Made by a program: the position numbers and the translations under genes. From Aporhodopirellula rubra (lineage in GTDB: Bacteria; Planctomycetota; Planctomycetia; Pirellulales; Pirellulaceae): a stretch of DNA of 64,000 bases. The stretch's first letter is position 1; each line of letters begins with the position of its first letter. Below the pieces are notes generated by a model. The model was not told the DNA's origin. It searched no databases and worked only from the letters and a program-made list of their open reading frames with translations. The stretch covers positions 62,001 through 126,000 of the forward strand of contig NZ_JACHXU010000013.1 in the NCBI RefSeq assembly GCF_014192335.1. Direction: 5' to 3'. Below are positions 8,765-17,288 of this stretch, piece by piece.

Positions 8765-11131
8765 TTAGTAATCGTTGCCGATGTAGCTGATTCCGGACGC
8801 GTACGAGGAGTTGGATTGGATCTTCGCGATCGCTTCTTCCATGGCGTAATAGTTCTTGAGCAGCTGTTCACGCTGTGATTCGAGCCGCGTGTTCATGGAG
8901 TCGACGCGTTCGTTGTTCCGCTCGAGTTGAGTGTTGAGCGTTTGGGTCTTGTTGATCAACATCCCGCTGTCGGAACCCGCATAACGATCTGCCAGATCGC
9001 TGAGCATTCCGACCATTCCGATGTTCTCGTCTTCGTCGTTGGTGCGGTTGAAGAACTCGTTCACCGCATCGGCGTCTTCGTTGAGTGCATCGGTGAGTTT
9101 GGTTTCGTCGACGGCGAGTTTACCGGTCTCGTCGAGGCGGATGCCGAGTTGCGCGAGCGACTTGATATCGCCGGCACCCGAAACGCTGCTGGTCAGCAAC
9201 CGGGAGTAGCCGTTTTGAATCCGCAGCGTTTCGGTCGAACCGAATAGCAGGCCGACTTCTTGGTTGTCGGCGTCGTAGAACGTCACTTCGTCGATAAGGT
9301 CGACGAGTTTGTTGTACTGTTCGGCGAATCGCTTGATCGCGGTTACCGCGGCACCGGGATCATCGGCGACGCTGACTTGGATCGGATTGGTCGAAACCTC
9401 TTTCACCGTGAAGTCGAGCCCGGTGATGGAATCTTCAAAAACACCGTCCGATGAATTCAAGAATCGGGTGGTACCGCCTTCGGTCGCGATCGAGATCACG
9501 GCATCGCGGCCCTGCGACGCGGTGCGTAGATTCAGTTCCAAGCCCGATGTGTTGACACCGATCCGTCCTGTTTCGCCGCCTTTATTAGCCCGGATTTGCA
9601 ACGAGTAGGTGCCGTCGTCGTTAGCGATGACGGACGCATCGGCGTAACGGCCGGACTCGTTGATCTTATCGACGATGGAATCGAGCGTGTCGTCGGCGGT
9701 GATTTCGATCGTTGTCGCTTCACTGCCGACGAGTGTGTCGGATTCGGCGGTGCCTTCGATGCCGAGGTTGGATGCGACTTCTCCGGTGCCGGTGTCGCTG
9801 ATCTTCAACGCTCCCGTTCCGGCGGCGTTATCGGTGATCACGATCCCGTCGCCCGCTTCATTGATCGACGCGGTGACGTTGATGCTGAGCCCGTTGATTT
9901 TGTCGATCAGGTCGCCGACCGTTTCGATCTCGTCGACGGAGATGTTGATCGCGCCGGTGTCGCCATCGGAATCGGTGATCGTGAAGCTGCCCGTGCCGAC
10001 GCCGCGGCCCTGATTGAGGTCGGACAGTTGAGTGTCGAGCGAGACCGTTTGCAGGTTGAGGTCGGCGCCAACGATGATCGAGTCGTCCGTTGTTCCGTCG
10101 ATGCCCAGGTTCGCAGCCGTTTCGTCGGAACTGCTGACGGTGAAGGAGCCGGCGCCGCCGGAAACATCACGCAACCGGATTCCGTTGCCGGCGTCGTTGA
10201 TCCGTGCGATCAGTTCGAGACCGCTGCCGTTGATCGCATCGATGACCTCGCCGAGTGATCCGGCGGAGGAGACGTCGATGTTGGCGGAGGTTCCGTCGGC
10301 CAGTTCGATGTCAAAATCGGTGAGGGTGCCGAGTCCCGAGCCGCCACCGAGCTGCGTCAGCGAGGCGCCTTGCAGGGAAGTGGTTCCTTCGGGCAGGTCA
10401 ATTTCTTTTCCGTCGACCGTCGAGGAGGCTTCGTCGATGCCCCACAGTCCGAGGTCGGCGGCGGTTTCCGCGTTGCCGAGCTGTTCGACGCGGAGGTTGG
10501 AGTCTGTTTTTCCCGTTTGGTCGATTAAGCGGATCTTGCCGTTGCTGGTCGTCGCTTGAATGTCGACGCCCGAATCGTTGATCGCGTCCAAGACGTCATC
10601 GATCGTGCGAGCGGAGGAAAGGTCGACTTCCGCGGTGGCGCCCGACCGGTCTGTCAGGCGAATTTTTCCTGCCTGGACGCCGAGCCCGTCGTTGAGGGTG
10701 GACAAGAGGACTTTGTCATCGACAAAACCGCTCGGCTGAATCGTCAAACTTCCGGTCAGGCCGAGAGCCTCGTCTTGGGCTTCGTAACGCTGTGCCGATT
10801 GGATGTTGTGGGTGGCAGCCGTTTGCAGCGTCCGAACGGTGTGTTCGCCTGCGATCGCGTTATCGTTGGTGCTGACCGACAGCGCATCGGTGTTCGATGA
10901 AGTCGCTTTTTTGCTGCGAAACAGCGACGCGGAACCCAACGAGTCGCCCGCCAATTGCACACCAATCACGGTCGCCGTCAACGACGCGATTTGTTGCTGT
11001 TGTCCCTGGATTTCCGCGGCTTTGCTGAGCAATCGGTCGCGAGGCTGCGCACTGATGGCCATCAGTTGATCGACCGTGCCGACAATGTCGGTACCAGTAA
11101 CGAGTCCGATAGAAGATTGAATGCGACCCAT
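8765..11131 (-). CDS. fliD: Flagellar filament capping protein FliD (HAP2)
   Basis: A 788-residue flagellar cap protein that assembles at the filament tip and directs flagellin folding. The N-terminal D0/D1 region opens with the family pattern SSIGLVTGTDIVGTVDQLM. The C-terminal coiled region (LNTQLERNNERVDSMNTRLE...) ends with a typical MEEAIAKIQSN segment. Between them are four flagellin hook IN-type repeats. Examples are LGEVIDAINGSGLELIA, VGDLIDKINGLSINVTA and LDSIVDKINESGRYADA. The protein is longer than enterobacterial FliD (about 470 residues) because of these repeats. No other flagellar gene is in the window. A FliA-type -10 element lies about 80 bases upstream. Confidence 0.95.
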   Translation of the reverse strand: MGRIQSSIGLVTGTDIVGTVDQLMAISAQPRDRLLSKAAEIQGQQQQIASLTATVIGVQLAGDSLGSASLFRSKKATSSNTDALSVSTNDNAIAGEHTVRTLQTAATHNIQSAQRYEAQDEALGLTGSLTIQPSGFVDDKVLLSTLNDGLGVQAGKIRLTDRSGATAEVDLSSARTIDDVLDAINDSGVDIQATTSNGKIRLIDQTGKTDSNLRVEQLGNAETAADLGLWGIDEASSTVDGKEIDLPEGTTSLQGASLTQLGGGSGLGTLTDFDIELADGTSANIDVSSAGSLGEVIDAINGSGLELIARINDAGNGIRLRDVSGGAGSFTVSSSDETAANLGIDGTTDDSIIVGADLNLQTVSLDTQLSDLNQGRGVGTGSFTITDSDGDTGAINISVDEIETVGDLIDKINGLSINVTASINEAGDGIVITDNAAGTGALKISDTGTGEVASNLGIEGTAESDTLVGSEATTIEITADDTLDSIVDKINESGRYADASVIANDDGTYSLQIRANKGGETGRIGVNTSGLELNLRTASQGRDAVISIATEGGTTRFLNSSDGVFEDSITGLDFTVKEVSTNPIQVSVADDPGAAVTAIKRFAEQYNKLVDLIDEVTFYDADNQEVGLLFGSTETLRIQNGYSRLLTSSVSGAGDIKSLAQLGIRLDETGKLAVDETKLTDALNEDADAVNEFFNRTNDEDENIGMVGMLSDLADRYAGSDSGMLINKTQTLNTQLERNNERVDSMNTRLESQREQLLKNYYAMEEAIAKIQSNSSYASGISYIGNDY

Positions 11132-11210
11132 GATGCGTCGAATCGTGACCGAGGGAAAAACGAGACGAAAACGGATGTTTCGCCGGATGCAACTGCGTGG
11201 ACATTACCTA

Positions 11211-11218
11211 TTATCGGC
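11211..11218 (-). promoter_or_regulatory. FliA (sigma-28) -10 element of fliD
   Basis: The minus strand reads GCCGATAA, identical to the sigma-28 -10 consensus, about 80 nt before the fliD ATG. The -35 position does not show TAAA, so the match is half complete. Late flagellar genes such as fliD are classic FliA targets. Confidence 0.5.
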
Positions 11219-11318
11219 AGGTTTGACGCCTGCGCACGGTCGAGTCCAGAGAATCTGGTTGTGAATTCGTTGCAGTGAAACTTAGGTGCGCCCGTTCACT
11301 AAGGACGGACTGCGCAGC

Positions 11319-11342
11319 AAAAAAGCCGCCCCGGGCTGGCGG
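11319..11342 (-). terminator. Rho-independent terminator after small secreted protein gene
   Basis: On the minus strand a GC-rich stem (CCGCC/GGCGG, 7-nt loop) is followed by CTTTTTT. It lies about 100 nt downstream of the 11445 gene and upstream of the fliD promoter element. Confidence 0.55.
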
Positions 11343-11444
11343 ACCCAAGGCGACTTTGAAGGTTATGACGTCTGACGGGCCTCGCGATCGTCGCGGGAAA
11401 GCGTTTTCACGCGAGGCCTCGTATCTGATGAAATCCCGTAGAGG

Positions 11445-11828
11445 CTACCAAGGGCCTCGAACGTTATAGATTCCGTATTGATCGGTGTGGCTGGGCCAAT
11501 TCGGCGTGGGGCGAAACTGGCCGGGAGCCGCGGCACCAGGGCTGGACGCGTTGCGGCCGAACTGGTGGTGAACCGGATACATCAGGTTTTGGCTGACGCC
11601 CCACGAGTAGGTTTGCCGCATGCTGACCGTGGGGGGCACGACCAGGGCGGTCGGTTGACCGTAGGGTGCGTAGTAGTAATTGCCGTGCCAGGGACGCGTT
11701 TGGGCGTAATTCAGGTTCCAAACGTGAGTCATCCCGTAAATGTCGCTGGCTTCCGCTTTCGGTGTCGTTGTAGACGACGAGCAGGCGGCCGCGATCACGG
11801 CGAGACAGAGCAGTGTTCTTCGAATCAT
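11445..11828 (-). CDS. Small secreted Tyr/Pro-rich protein
   Basis: A 127-residue protein of unknown function. It has an N-terminal signal sequence (RRTLLCLAVIAAACSSS) with a possible lipobox ending AAAC or a cleavage site near AEA-SD. The mature part is rich in Tyr, Pro, Asn and Gly (YYYAPYGQPTALVVPP), a composition I associate with planctomycete extracellular or wall proteins. It follows the 11895 gene by 66 nt on the same strand, and both mature proteins contain Gly/Tyr/Pro-rich, low-complexity stretches, so they may act together. Confidence 0.65.
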   Translation of the reverse strand: MIRRTLLCLAVIAAACSSSTTTPKAEASDIYGMTHVWNLNYAQTRPWHGNYYYAPYGQPTALVVPPTVSMRQTYSWGVSQNLMYPVHHQFGRNASSPGAAAPGQFRPTPNWPSHTDQYGIYNVRGPW

Positions 11829-11894
11829 GACATTGTTTCCCCATGTTTTGGGGAATCCCTGTGTTTCGAGGGGCGATGAGGGCGAAACCGCGAG

Positions 11895-12455
11895 CTATCG
11901 GGGTAACCGCAGCACGTTCCAATAGAAATTGCTGACGGCCGTTTTGACCGGTGGATACGAGTACGAAACCCGCGTCCGGTTCATTCCCCGACCCCCGTCA
12001 TAATAGTTGTGAAACTTGTCGGTATGCTTATAAAGCATCTCGTGGGGGTAAAACGGCTGGTACGTCAGGAACGTATGGCCCACGTGGGGTGGTGTCGGTA
12101 CGGGCGAAACATACATCTGAGCGTTGGCCGAATTGGCTCCGCCCTGCGTATAGAAGTTGTAAAACAGGTCTGGTTGCCCGTATTCGCGGTTTTGTACCGC
12201 ACCGGCACCGCCACCGCAGTTTCCGCTGGCACAGTCGCCGCCGACGTATTCACCGCCTTCGTACGATTCTCCGACAGCGACGTCACTGACGACTTCCGAG
12301 CTGACGATTCGCTCGCCGCCGTGCCCGCCGAACGCCTGAGCCGATGAGGCTCCGGTCAGCAGCGATGCCCATGCGGCGAGGGCGATGACGAATTTTTTGT
12401 AACGTCGCGAGCTGGCTGAGGCCGTCGCCACGGCTTGTTTGGTTGTTCGCTTCAT
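11895..12455 (-). CDS. Secreted Gly/Tyr-rich protein of unknown function
   Basis: A 186-residue protein. A long basic N-region (KRTTKQAV...RRYKK) precedes a hydrophobic segment (FVIALAAWASLLTG) and a likely cleavage site at AQA-FG. The mature part has a Gly/Cys-rich stretch (GGDCASGNCGGGAGA) and then a Tyr/His/Pro-rich half. It resembles no enzyme I know; a structural surface role is a guess. The start is well supported by a very strong Shine-Dalgarno, AAGGAGGAA, seven bases upstream, unusual in this window and suggesting high expression. A large inverted repeat lies just further upstream. Confidence 0.65.
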   Translation of the reverse strand: MKRTTKQAVATASASSRRYKKFVIALAAWASLLTGASSAQAFGGHGGERIVSSEVVSDVAVGESYEGGEYVGGDCASGNCGGGAGAVQNREYGQPDLFYNFYTQGGANSANAQMYVSPVPTPPHVGHTFLTYQPFYPHEMLYKHTDKFHNYYDGGRGMNRTRVSYSYPPVKTAVSNFYWNVLRLPR

Positions 12456-12462
12456 GTGCGCG

Positions 12463-12471
12463 TTCCTCCTT
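12463..12471 (-). promoter_or_regulatory. Unusually strong Shine-Dalgarno
   Basis: The minus strand reads AAGGAGGAA seven bases before the ATG of the 11895-12455 gene. Most other genes here have weak or no such site. Confidence 0.7.
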
Positions 12472-12486
12472 GAACGACGACCCTGT

Positions 12487-12536
12487 AATTGATTCCTACC
12501 GGTGGTTTCGGTCGCCGGGACCCCGAGGAATCAATT
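12487..12536. promoter_or_regulatory. Perfect 11-bp inverted repeat upstream of a divergent gene pair
   Basis: AATTGATTCCT at 12487-12497 and its exact complement AGGAATCAATT at 12526-12536 flank a 28-nt centre that can itself pair (GGTC/GACC). It sits 32-81 nt upstream of the minus-strand secreted-protein start and about 160 nt before the topoisomerase A start. It could be a 5'-UTR hairpin or an operator; the sequence does not decide which. Confidence 0.5.
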
Positions 12537-12693
12537 GATGACCGGGGCTCGCGATGATCGCCACTTTAGGGGCATTCGACAATTCCGGTCGATCTTCCTT
12601 GATCGTTAGGGTTTCGCTACCAAGCAGAAGGTCGCTATAACCCCTGAACCTCGCAATTTTTCTCGAAAACTAACACGATAGGGACCACCAGGC

Positions 12694-15138
12694 GTGGCAA
12701 AACGGCGTTCTTCCTCCTCTTCATCTCGCAACGGATCGAAAAACAGCAAATCCAAACGCGGTATCCCCGATGAATCCCTGTTTCAGGAGATCGAAAACAT
12801 TCCGCTGCGGATGGCCGCCCAAGACCGCTATCTGAATTATTCGCTCTCGGTGATCACGTCCCGAGCGCTCCCCGACGTCCGTGACGGGCTAAAACCGGTC
12901 CAGCGGCGGATTCTCTACACGATGTTTCAACAGCGGCTCGACTCGTCGGCCAAACATCGCAAGTGTGCCAAAGTCGTCGGTGACGTGATGGGTAACTATC
13001 ACCCGCACGGCGACAGCTCGATCTACGAAGCCCTCGTTCGGATGAGTCAGCCGTTTTCGCTGCGGATGCCGATGATCGACGGTAGCGGCAACTTCGGCAG
13101 TATCGACGGCGACAACGCGGCGGCGATGCGGTACACCGAATGTCGCATGATGCCGATCGCGTCGGAGGTCCTCGCCGATTTGTCGACACGGACCGTGGCG
13201 TTCAAACCGAGCTATGACGGGACTCGTGAAGAGCCCGTAGTGCTGCCCTCTCGTGTACCCAACATGTTGGTCAACGGCGCGACCGGGATCGCCGTCGGGA
13301 TGGCCACCAACATCCCACCACACAATTTGAAGGAAACCTGCAACGCGCTACTGAAATTGTTGCGTGACCCCGAGATCAAGGATTATCAACTCGTCGCCGG
13401 CGACGCGATCCAGGGACCCGACTTCCCTACCGGCGGTTTGATCGTCAACACGAAAGAAGAACTGCGCGAGATCTACGCCACCGGAACCGGCACGATCAAA
13501 CTTCGTGGCGTCGGCGAAATTGCGGAGTCGACGAAAGCAGGTGATATCTTGCGAATCACCGAAATCCCGTTCGGTGTCAACAAAGCCACGATGGTCGAGC
13601 GGATCACGGAACTCGTCTACGCCAACAAGCTGCCATTGGTCGAAGAGGTTCGCGACCTGTCGAGTGAAGACATTCGCGTCGATCTGTTGTTGAAGAAAAA
13701 CGCGGACCCGGAAAAGGTGCTCGCGTATCTCTACAAACACACGCCGTTGCAAACGAACTTCAACGTCAACCTGACGTGTTTGACACCGACGGAAAACCCC
13801 GAGGTCGGTTCACCGCGTCGGCTCTCGCTCAAAGAGATTCTCTGGTACTTCCTGAAGTTCCGGTTCGATGTTCTGACGGCGCGGCTGACCAATGAACTTA
13901 ATTCGTTGCTCAAACGGATTCATATCCTCGACGGCTTCGCACTGATTTTTGACGCTCTCGACGCGATCATTAAAATCATCCGCTCGAGCGAAGGCAAAGC
14001 CGACGCCGCAGCCAAGATCATGAAGCGGTTTCCGGCCGCGAAGGGTGGGCTCGATGCCGAACAGACCGACGCGATTCTCGAGTTAAAACTGTATCGGCTC
14101 GCTCGGCTGGAAATCAATCTGATCCTTGACGAGTTGAAAGCGAAACGTAAACGCGTCAAAGAGATTGAAAAACTACTCGCCGACGACCACGAAGATTTCG
14201 CGTCGTCAGGCCGTTGGAACATCGTTCGCGATGAACTCACGCAACTGGTCACGCAGTATGGCAGCGACGCGACGTCACGCCGGCGTAGCAAGATTATGGT
14301 TCCGACCGAAGAAGTCGAGTACACGGAAGAAGACTTCATCATCGCGGAAAACTGTCATGTGTTGATCACAGTCGATGGTTGGGTCAAACGGCAAAAACTG
14401 ATTGCCGATCCGTCTAAGAGCCGGTTGCGACAAGGTGACAAAATTCTCGCCTGCGTGGCCGGGAACACTCGCGAAACGATCGCGTTTTTCAGCTCACTCG
14501 GAGTTTGTTACACCGCGCGGATGCAGGACATTCCCGCGTCGACCGGATTTGGCGAACCGATTCAGAAGCTGTTTAAGTTCAAAGACGGTGAACGGATCGT
14601 CGCGGCGATGTCGTTGGACCCGCGGATCATCGGAAACATTGCCGAAGATCCCAAGGGCGCTTACTACCCCGAAACGCATGCCCTGGCTGCGTCGAGCGAC
14701 GGCTACTCGTTGCGATTCGGTTTGCAAGGATTTGTCGAGCCGTCGACCCGCGCAGGACGTCGCTACGCCCGCGTCAAAGCCGGTGCATCGATTGTCGATG
14801 TGATGCCGATTCACGGAACCGAAACCGTGCTGGCCGTTTCGGCCGATGCCCGTGCCATGGTGTGTCCGGTCGACGAGATCAATTATCTCTCCGGTGCAGG
14901 CAAAGGTGTATTGTTGATGAAGCTCGCCGCGAGCGATCGATTGCTCGGCTTCAAACCTTCCACCGGCGATCGTGATTTGTTGACGGTCGTCACCAACCGC
15001 GGTGCCAAGAAAACAATTTCAACCGCGAAATATCGCACGACCTCCCGAGGTGGGCGTGGGATCGAGCTTCAGAAGAACGGCAAGATTGCCGAAATCGTCG
15101 ACGCCCCCATCGAACCGCCCAAGAATTTCGAAGAGTAG
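12694..15138 (+). CDS. DNA gyrase / topoisomerase IV subunit A
   Basis: An 814-residue type IIA topoisomerase breakage-rejoining subunit. A Ser/Lys-rich tail (residues 1-25) precedes the winged-helix/tower core beginning at [11 protein letters not shown]. The catalytic Tyr147 lies in AAMRYTECR. Signature stretches include [19 protein letters not shown] and [14 protein letters not shown]. The C-terminal beta-pinwheel starts near residue 540. A canonical GyrA box (QRRGGxG) early in that domain is not visible; only SRGGRG occurs, at residues 784-789. This leans toward a topoisomerase IV-like decatenase, but I cannot settle it. The start is GTG. The B subunit follows on the same strand, an A-before-B order. 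Confidence 0.9.
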   Translation: MAKRRSSSSSSRNGSKNSKSKRGIPDESLFQEIENIPLRMAAQDRYLNYSLSVITSRALPDVRDGLKPVQRRILYTMFQQRLDSSAKHRKCAKVVGDVMGNYHPHGDSSIYEALVRMSQPFSLRMPMIDGSGNFGSIDGDNAAAMRYTECRMMPIASEVLADLSTRTVAFKPSYDGTREEPVVLPSRVPNMLVNGATGIAVGMATNIPPHNLKETCNALLKLLRDPEIKDYQLVAGDAIQGPDFPTGGLIVNTKEELREIYATGTGTIKLRGVGEIAESTKAGDILRITEIPFGVNKATMVERITELVYANKLPLVEEVRDLSSEDIRVDLLLKKNADPEKVLAYLYKHTPLQTNFNVNLTCLTPTENPEVGSPRRLSLKEILWYFLKFRFDVLTARLTNELNSLLKRIHILDGFALIFDALDAIIKIIRSSEGKADAAAKIMKRFPAAKGGLDAEQTDAILELKLYRLARLEINLILDELKAKRKRVKEIEKLLADDHEDFASSGRWNIVRDELTQLVTQYGSDATSRRRSKIMVPTEEVEYTEEDFIIAENCHVLITVDGWVKRQKLIADPSKSRLRQGDKILACVAGNTRETIAFFSSLGVCYTARMQDIPASTGFGEPIQKLFKFKDGERIVAAMSLDPRIIGNIAEDPKGAYYPETHALAASSDGYSLRFGLQGFVEPSTRAGRRYARVKAGASIVDVMPIHGTETVLAVSADARAMVCPVDEINYLSGAGKGVLLMKLAASDRLLGFKPSTGDRDLLTVVTNRGAKKTISTAKYRTTSRGGRGIELQKNGKIAEIVDAPIEPPKNFEE

Positions 15139-15230
15139 GTTTGCTGCCCGTTTCGGCGTATCTCCGAGGCGATCGTCATCACGCCTTCGTTCCCCACACG
15201 AAATTGCTTCTCGCTAATCAATATCAATTC

Positions 15231-17153
15231 ATGTCCACCGTTACCAAACCCAGTAGCCAATACAACGCCAAAGACATCGTCGCGCTCGAGGGCCTTGATC
15301 CGGTCCGCAAACGCCCCGGGATGTACATCGGTGGTGTGAACTCGGCAGGGCTTCATCACCTGATCTGGGAAATCGTCGACAACTCGGTCGACGAAGCGAT
15401 GAACGGCTACGCGTCGGAGATCACCGTCACGCTGCACAAAGATGGTCAGACGGTTTCGGTCAGCGATAACGGTCGCGGCATCCCGGTCGACAAACACCCG
15501 AAGACGAAAAAGCCCGCACTCGAGATGGTGCTCACGGTCCTGCACGCGGGCGGTAAATTCGAAGGTGCCAACTACAAAACGTCAGGCGGTTTGCACGGGG
15601 TGGGGGCATCGGTTGTCAACGCGCTCAGTAAGGAACTCACCGCCGTGGTCAAGCGTGACGGTGCCCAGTACCGCATGACGTTCGCCAAAGGCATCGCAAC
15701 TTCGCGTTTGCAAAAACTCAAAGGAGCGGTTCGCGGTACCGGAACCACGATCACGTTCAAACCCGATCCGACGATCTTTCCAAAGACGACGTTCAATAGC
15801 GAGACCATCGTCGCGCGGCTCGAGACGGCGTCGTTCCTGCACCGTGGCGTGAAGGTTACCTACGTCGATGAGGTCGCCGGAACGAAGGTCACCTATCTGC
15901 ACGAAAACGGCATCGTCGATTACCTCGCCAAAGTCATCAAGGAACGTGGCGCACGCACGATTCACGAAACGCCGTTCACCTACCGCATCGACGATAGTGA
16001 ACGTCTGGAAGTTTCGTTGCAGTGGACCGAAGCGACGGACGAGCACGTGCGTTCGTACGTCAACGGTATCCCGACCGCCAATGGCGGTTCGCACGAAAAC
16101 GGTTTCCGTGGCGGGCTCGTCAAAGCGGTGCGAAACTACATTGATACCCATGACCTGACGCCTCGCGGCGTGAAAATCACGCACGAGGACATTCGCGAAG
16201 GTCTAATCGCGATCGTTTCGCTGTTCATCGCCGAGCCTCAATTCCAGGGGCAAACGAAAGATCGCCTTAATAATCCGGAAGCACACGGCGTCGTCGAATC
16301 GAACGTCCGGGGCGCGATGGAACAATGGCTCAACAACAACCCCAGCGTTGCTGACGGAGTGATCGCGCGGGTTATCGCGGCCGCTCGTGCACGCGCGGCC
16401 TCGCGTGCAGCGAGCGAAGCGGTCTCGCGAAAAGGTGGCTCCAAACGAGTCATGCTGCCGAGCAAACTGGGCGATTGTGTTTCCGGCGGGAAGGGCCGTT
16501 CGGAACTCTTCATCGTCGAAGGTGACTCGGCCGGTGGGAGTGCGAAACAAGGACGCGATCGAAACTATCAAGCGATCTTGCCGCTGCGTGGGAAGGTGCT
16601 CAACACCGAGTCAGCGACTCTCAAGAAAATCTTGGACAATAAAGAAATCCAAGACATGATCGCCACGCTGGGATGCGGCATCGGGCCCAGCGTCAACCTC
16701 GCCGATTTGCGATACGACCGTATCATCTTGCTCGCCGATGCGGATTCCGACGGTCATCACATTACGACGTTGTTGCTGACATTCTTTTACCGGCACATGC
16801 CTGCCTTGATTGCCGACGGTCGTTTGTTCATCGCCGTGCCACCGCTGTACCGCGTCGACATCGGAAAAGAAACCTACTGGGCCGCCGATGAACCGGCTCG
16901 CGATGAAATCGTCACCAAACACGGCGGCCGTGCCGAACCTAAGATCACCCGGTTTAAAGGTCTCGGGGAAATGGATCCGAAAGTATTGTGGAACACGACC
17001 CTGGATCCGAGCAAACGACGACTGCTCAAAGTTGAGATCGATGACCATATCGAAACCGACCGAGCGATCAGTGACCTGATGGGCCGCGACGCGTCGGCGC
17101 GGTTCCGGTTCATCATGGAACGGGCCGAAGACGCCAGCGAAATCGACGTTTAG
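15231..17153 (+). CDS. DNA gyrase / topoisomerase IV subunit B
   Basis: A 640-residue ATPase subunit partnering the A subunit encoded 92 nt upstream. The GHKL ATPase domain shows EIVDNSVDEAMNG, DNGRGIPV and the lid GGLHGVGASVVNALS. The TOPRIM domain has EGDSAGGSA (Glu430) and the metal-binding DADSD (Asp503, Asp505, Asp507), followed by FKGLGEMDP. The length is that of GyrB/ParE proteins without the large E. coli GyrB insert. The ATG at 15231 gives the usual family N-terminus (YNAKDIVALEGLDPVRKRPG); an upstream TTG at 15141 would add 30 unlikely residues. Confidence 0.92.
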   Translation: MSTVTKPSSQYNAKDIVALEGLDPVRKRPGMYIGGVNSAGLHHLIWEIVDNSVDEAMNGYASEITVTLHKDGQTVSVSDNGRGIPVDKHPKTKKPALEMVLTVLHAGGKFEGANYKTSGGLHGVGASVVNALSKELTAVVKRDGAQYRMTFAKGIATSRLQKLKGAVRGTGTTITFKPDPTIFPKTTFNSETIVARLETASFLHRGVKVTYVDEVAGTKVTYLHENGIVDYLAKVIKERGARTIHETPFTYRIDDSERLEVSLQWTEATDEHVRSYVNGIPTANGGSHENGFRGGLVKAVRNYIDTHDLTPRGVKITHEDIREGLIAIVSLFIAEPQFQGQTKDRLNNPEAHGVVESNVRGAMEQWLNNNPSVADGVIARVIAAARARAASRAASEAVSRKGGSKRVMLPSKLGDCVSGGKGRSELFIVEGDSAGGSAKQGRDRNYQAILPLRGKVLNTESATLKKILDNKEIQDMIATLGCGIGPSVNLADLRYDRIILLADADSDGHHITTLLLTFFYRHMPALIADGRLFIAVPPLYRVDIGKETYWAADEPARDEIVTKHGGRAEPKITRFKGLGEMDPKVLWNTTLDPSKRRLLKVEIDDHIETDRAISDLMGRDASARFRFIMERAEDASEIDV

Positions 17154-17288
17154 GCTGATCGCCGGGGGACGCCGATCCTACGTTGGAACGGCCAAGTCGA
17201 TCGACTACCATGCGGTGAGAATCTTCGCTGGCGTGAGTCCTGTAATCGAACGCCGGCGAGGTTGTTCGATCCCTACTCAGGTAGTCAG

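Larger units (their letters stand above)
11132..11444. other. Intergenic region upstream of fliD
   Basis: About 310 bases without a gene. It holds the FliA-type -10 element at 11211-11218 and a minus-strand terminator at 11319-11342 that separates fliD from the secreted-protein genes. Confidence 0.5.

Noticed and set aside
9596-10258. 220-residue plus-strand frame
   Set aside because: Antisense to the repeat region of fliD; Val/Asp-rich composition is a by-product of fliD codon use.
15141-15230. TTG-initiated extension of the topoisomerase B subunit
   Set aside because: The 30 added residues do not resemble the family N-terminus, and an ATG at 15231 begins the expected sequence.
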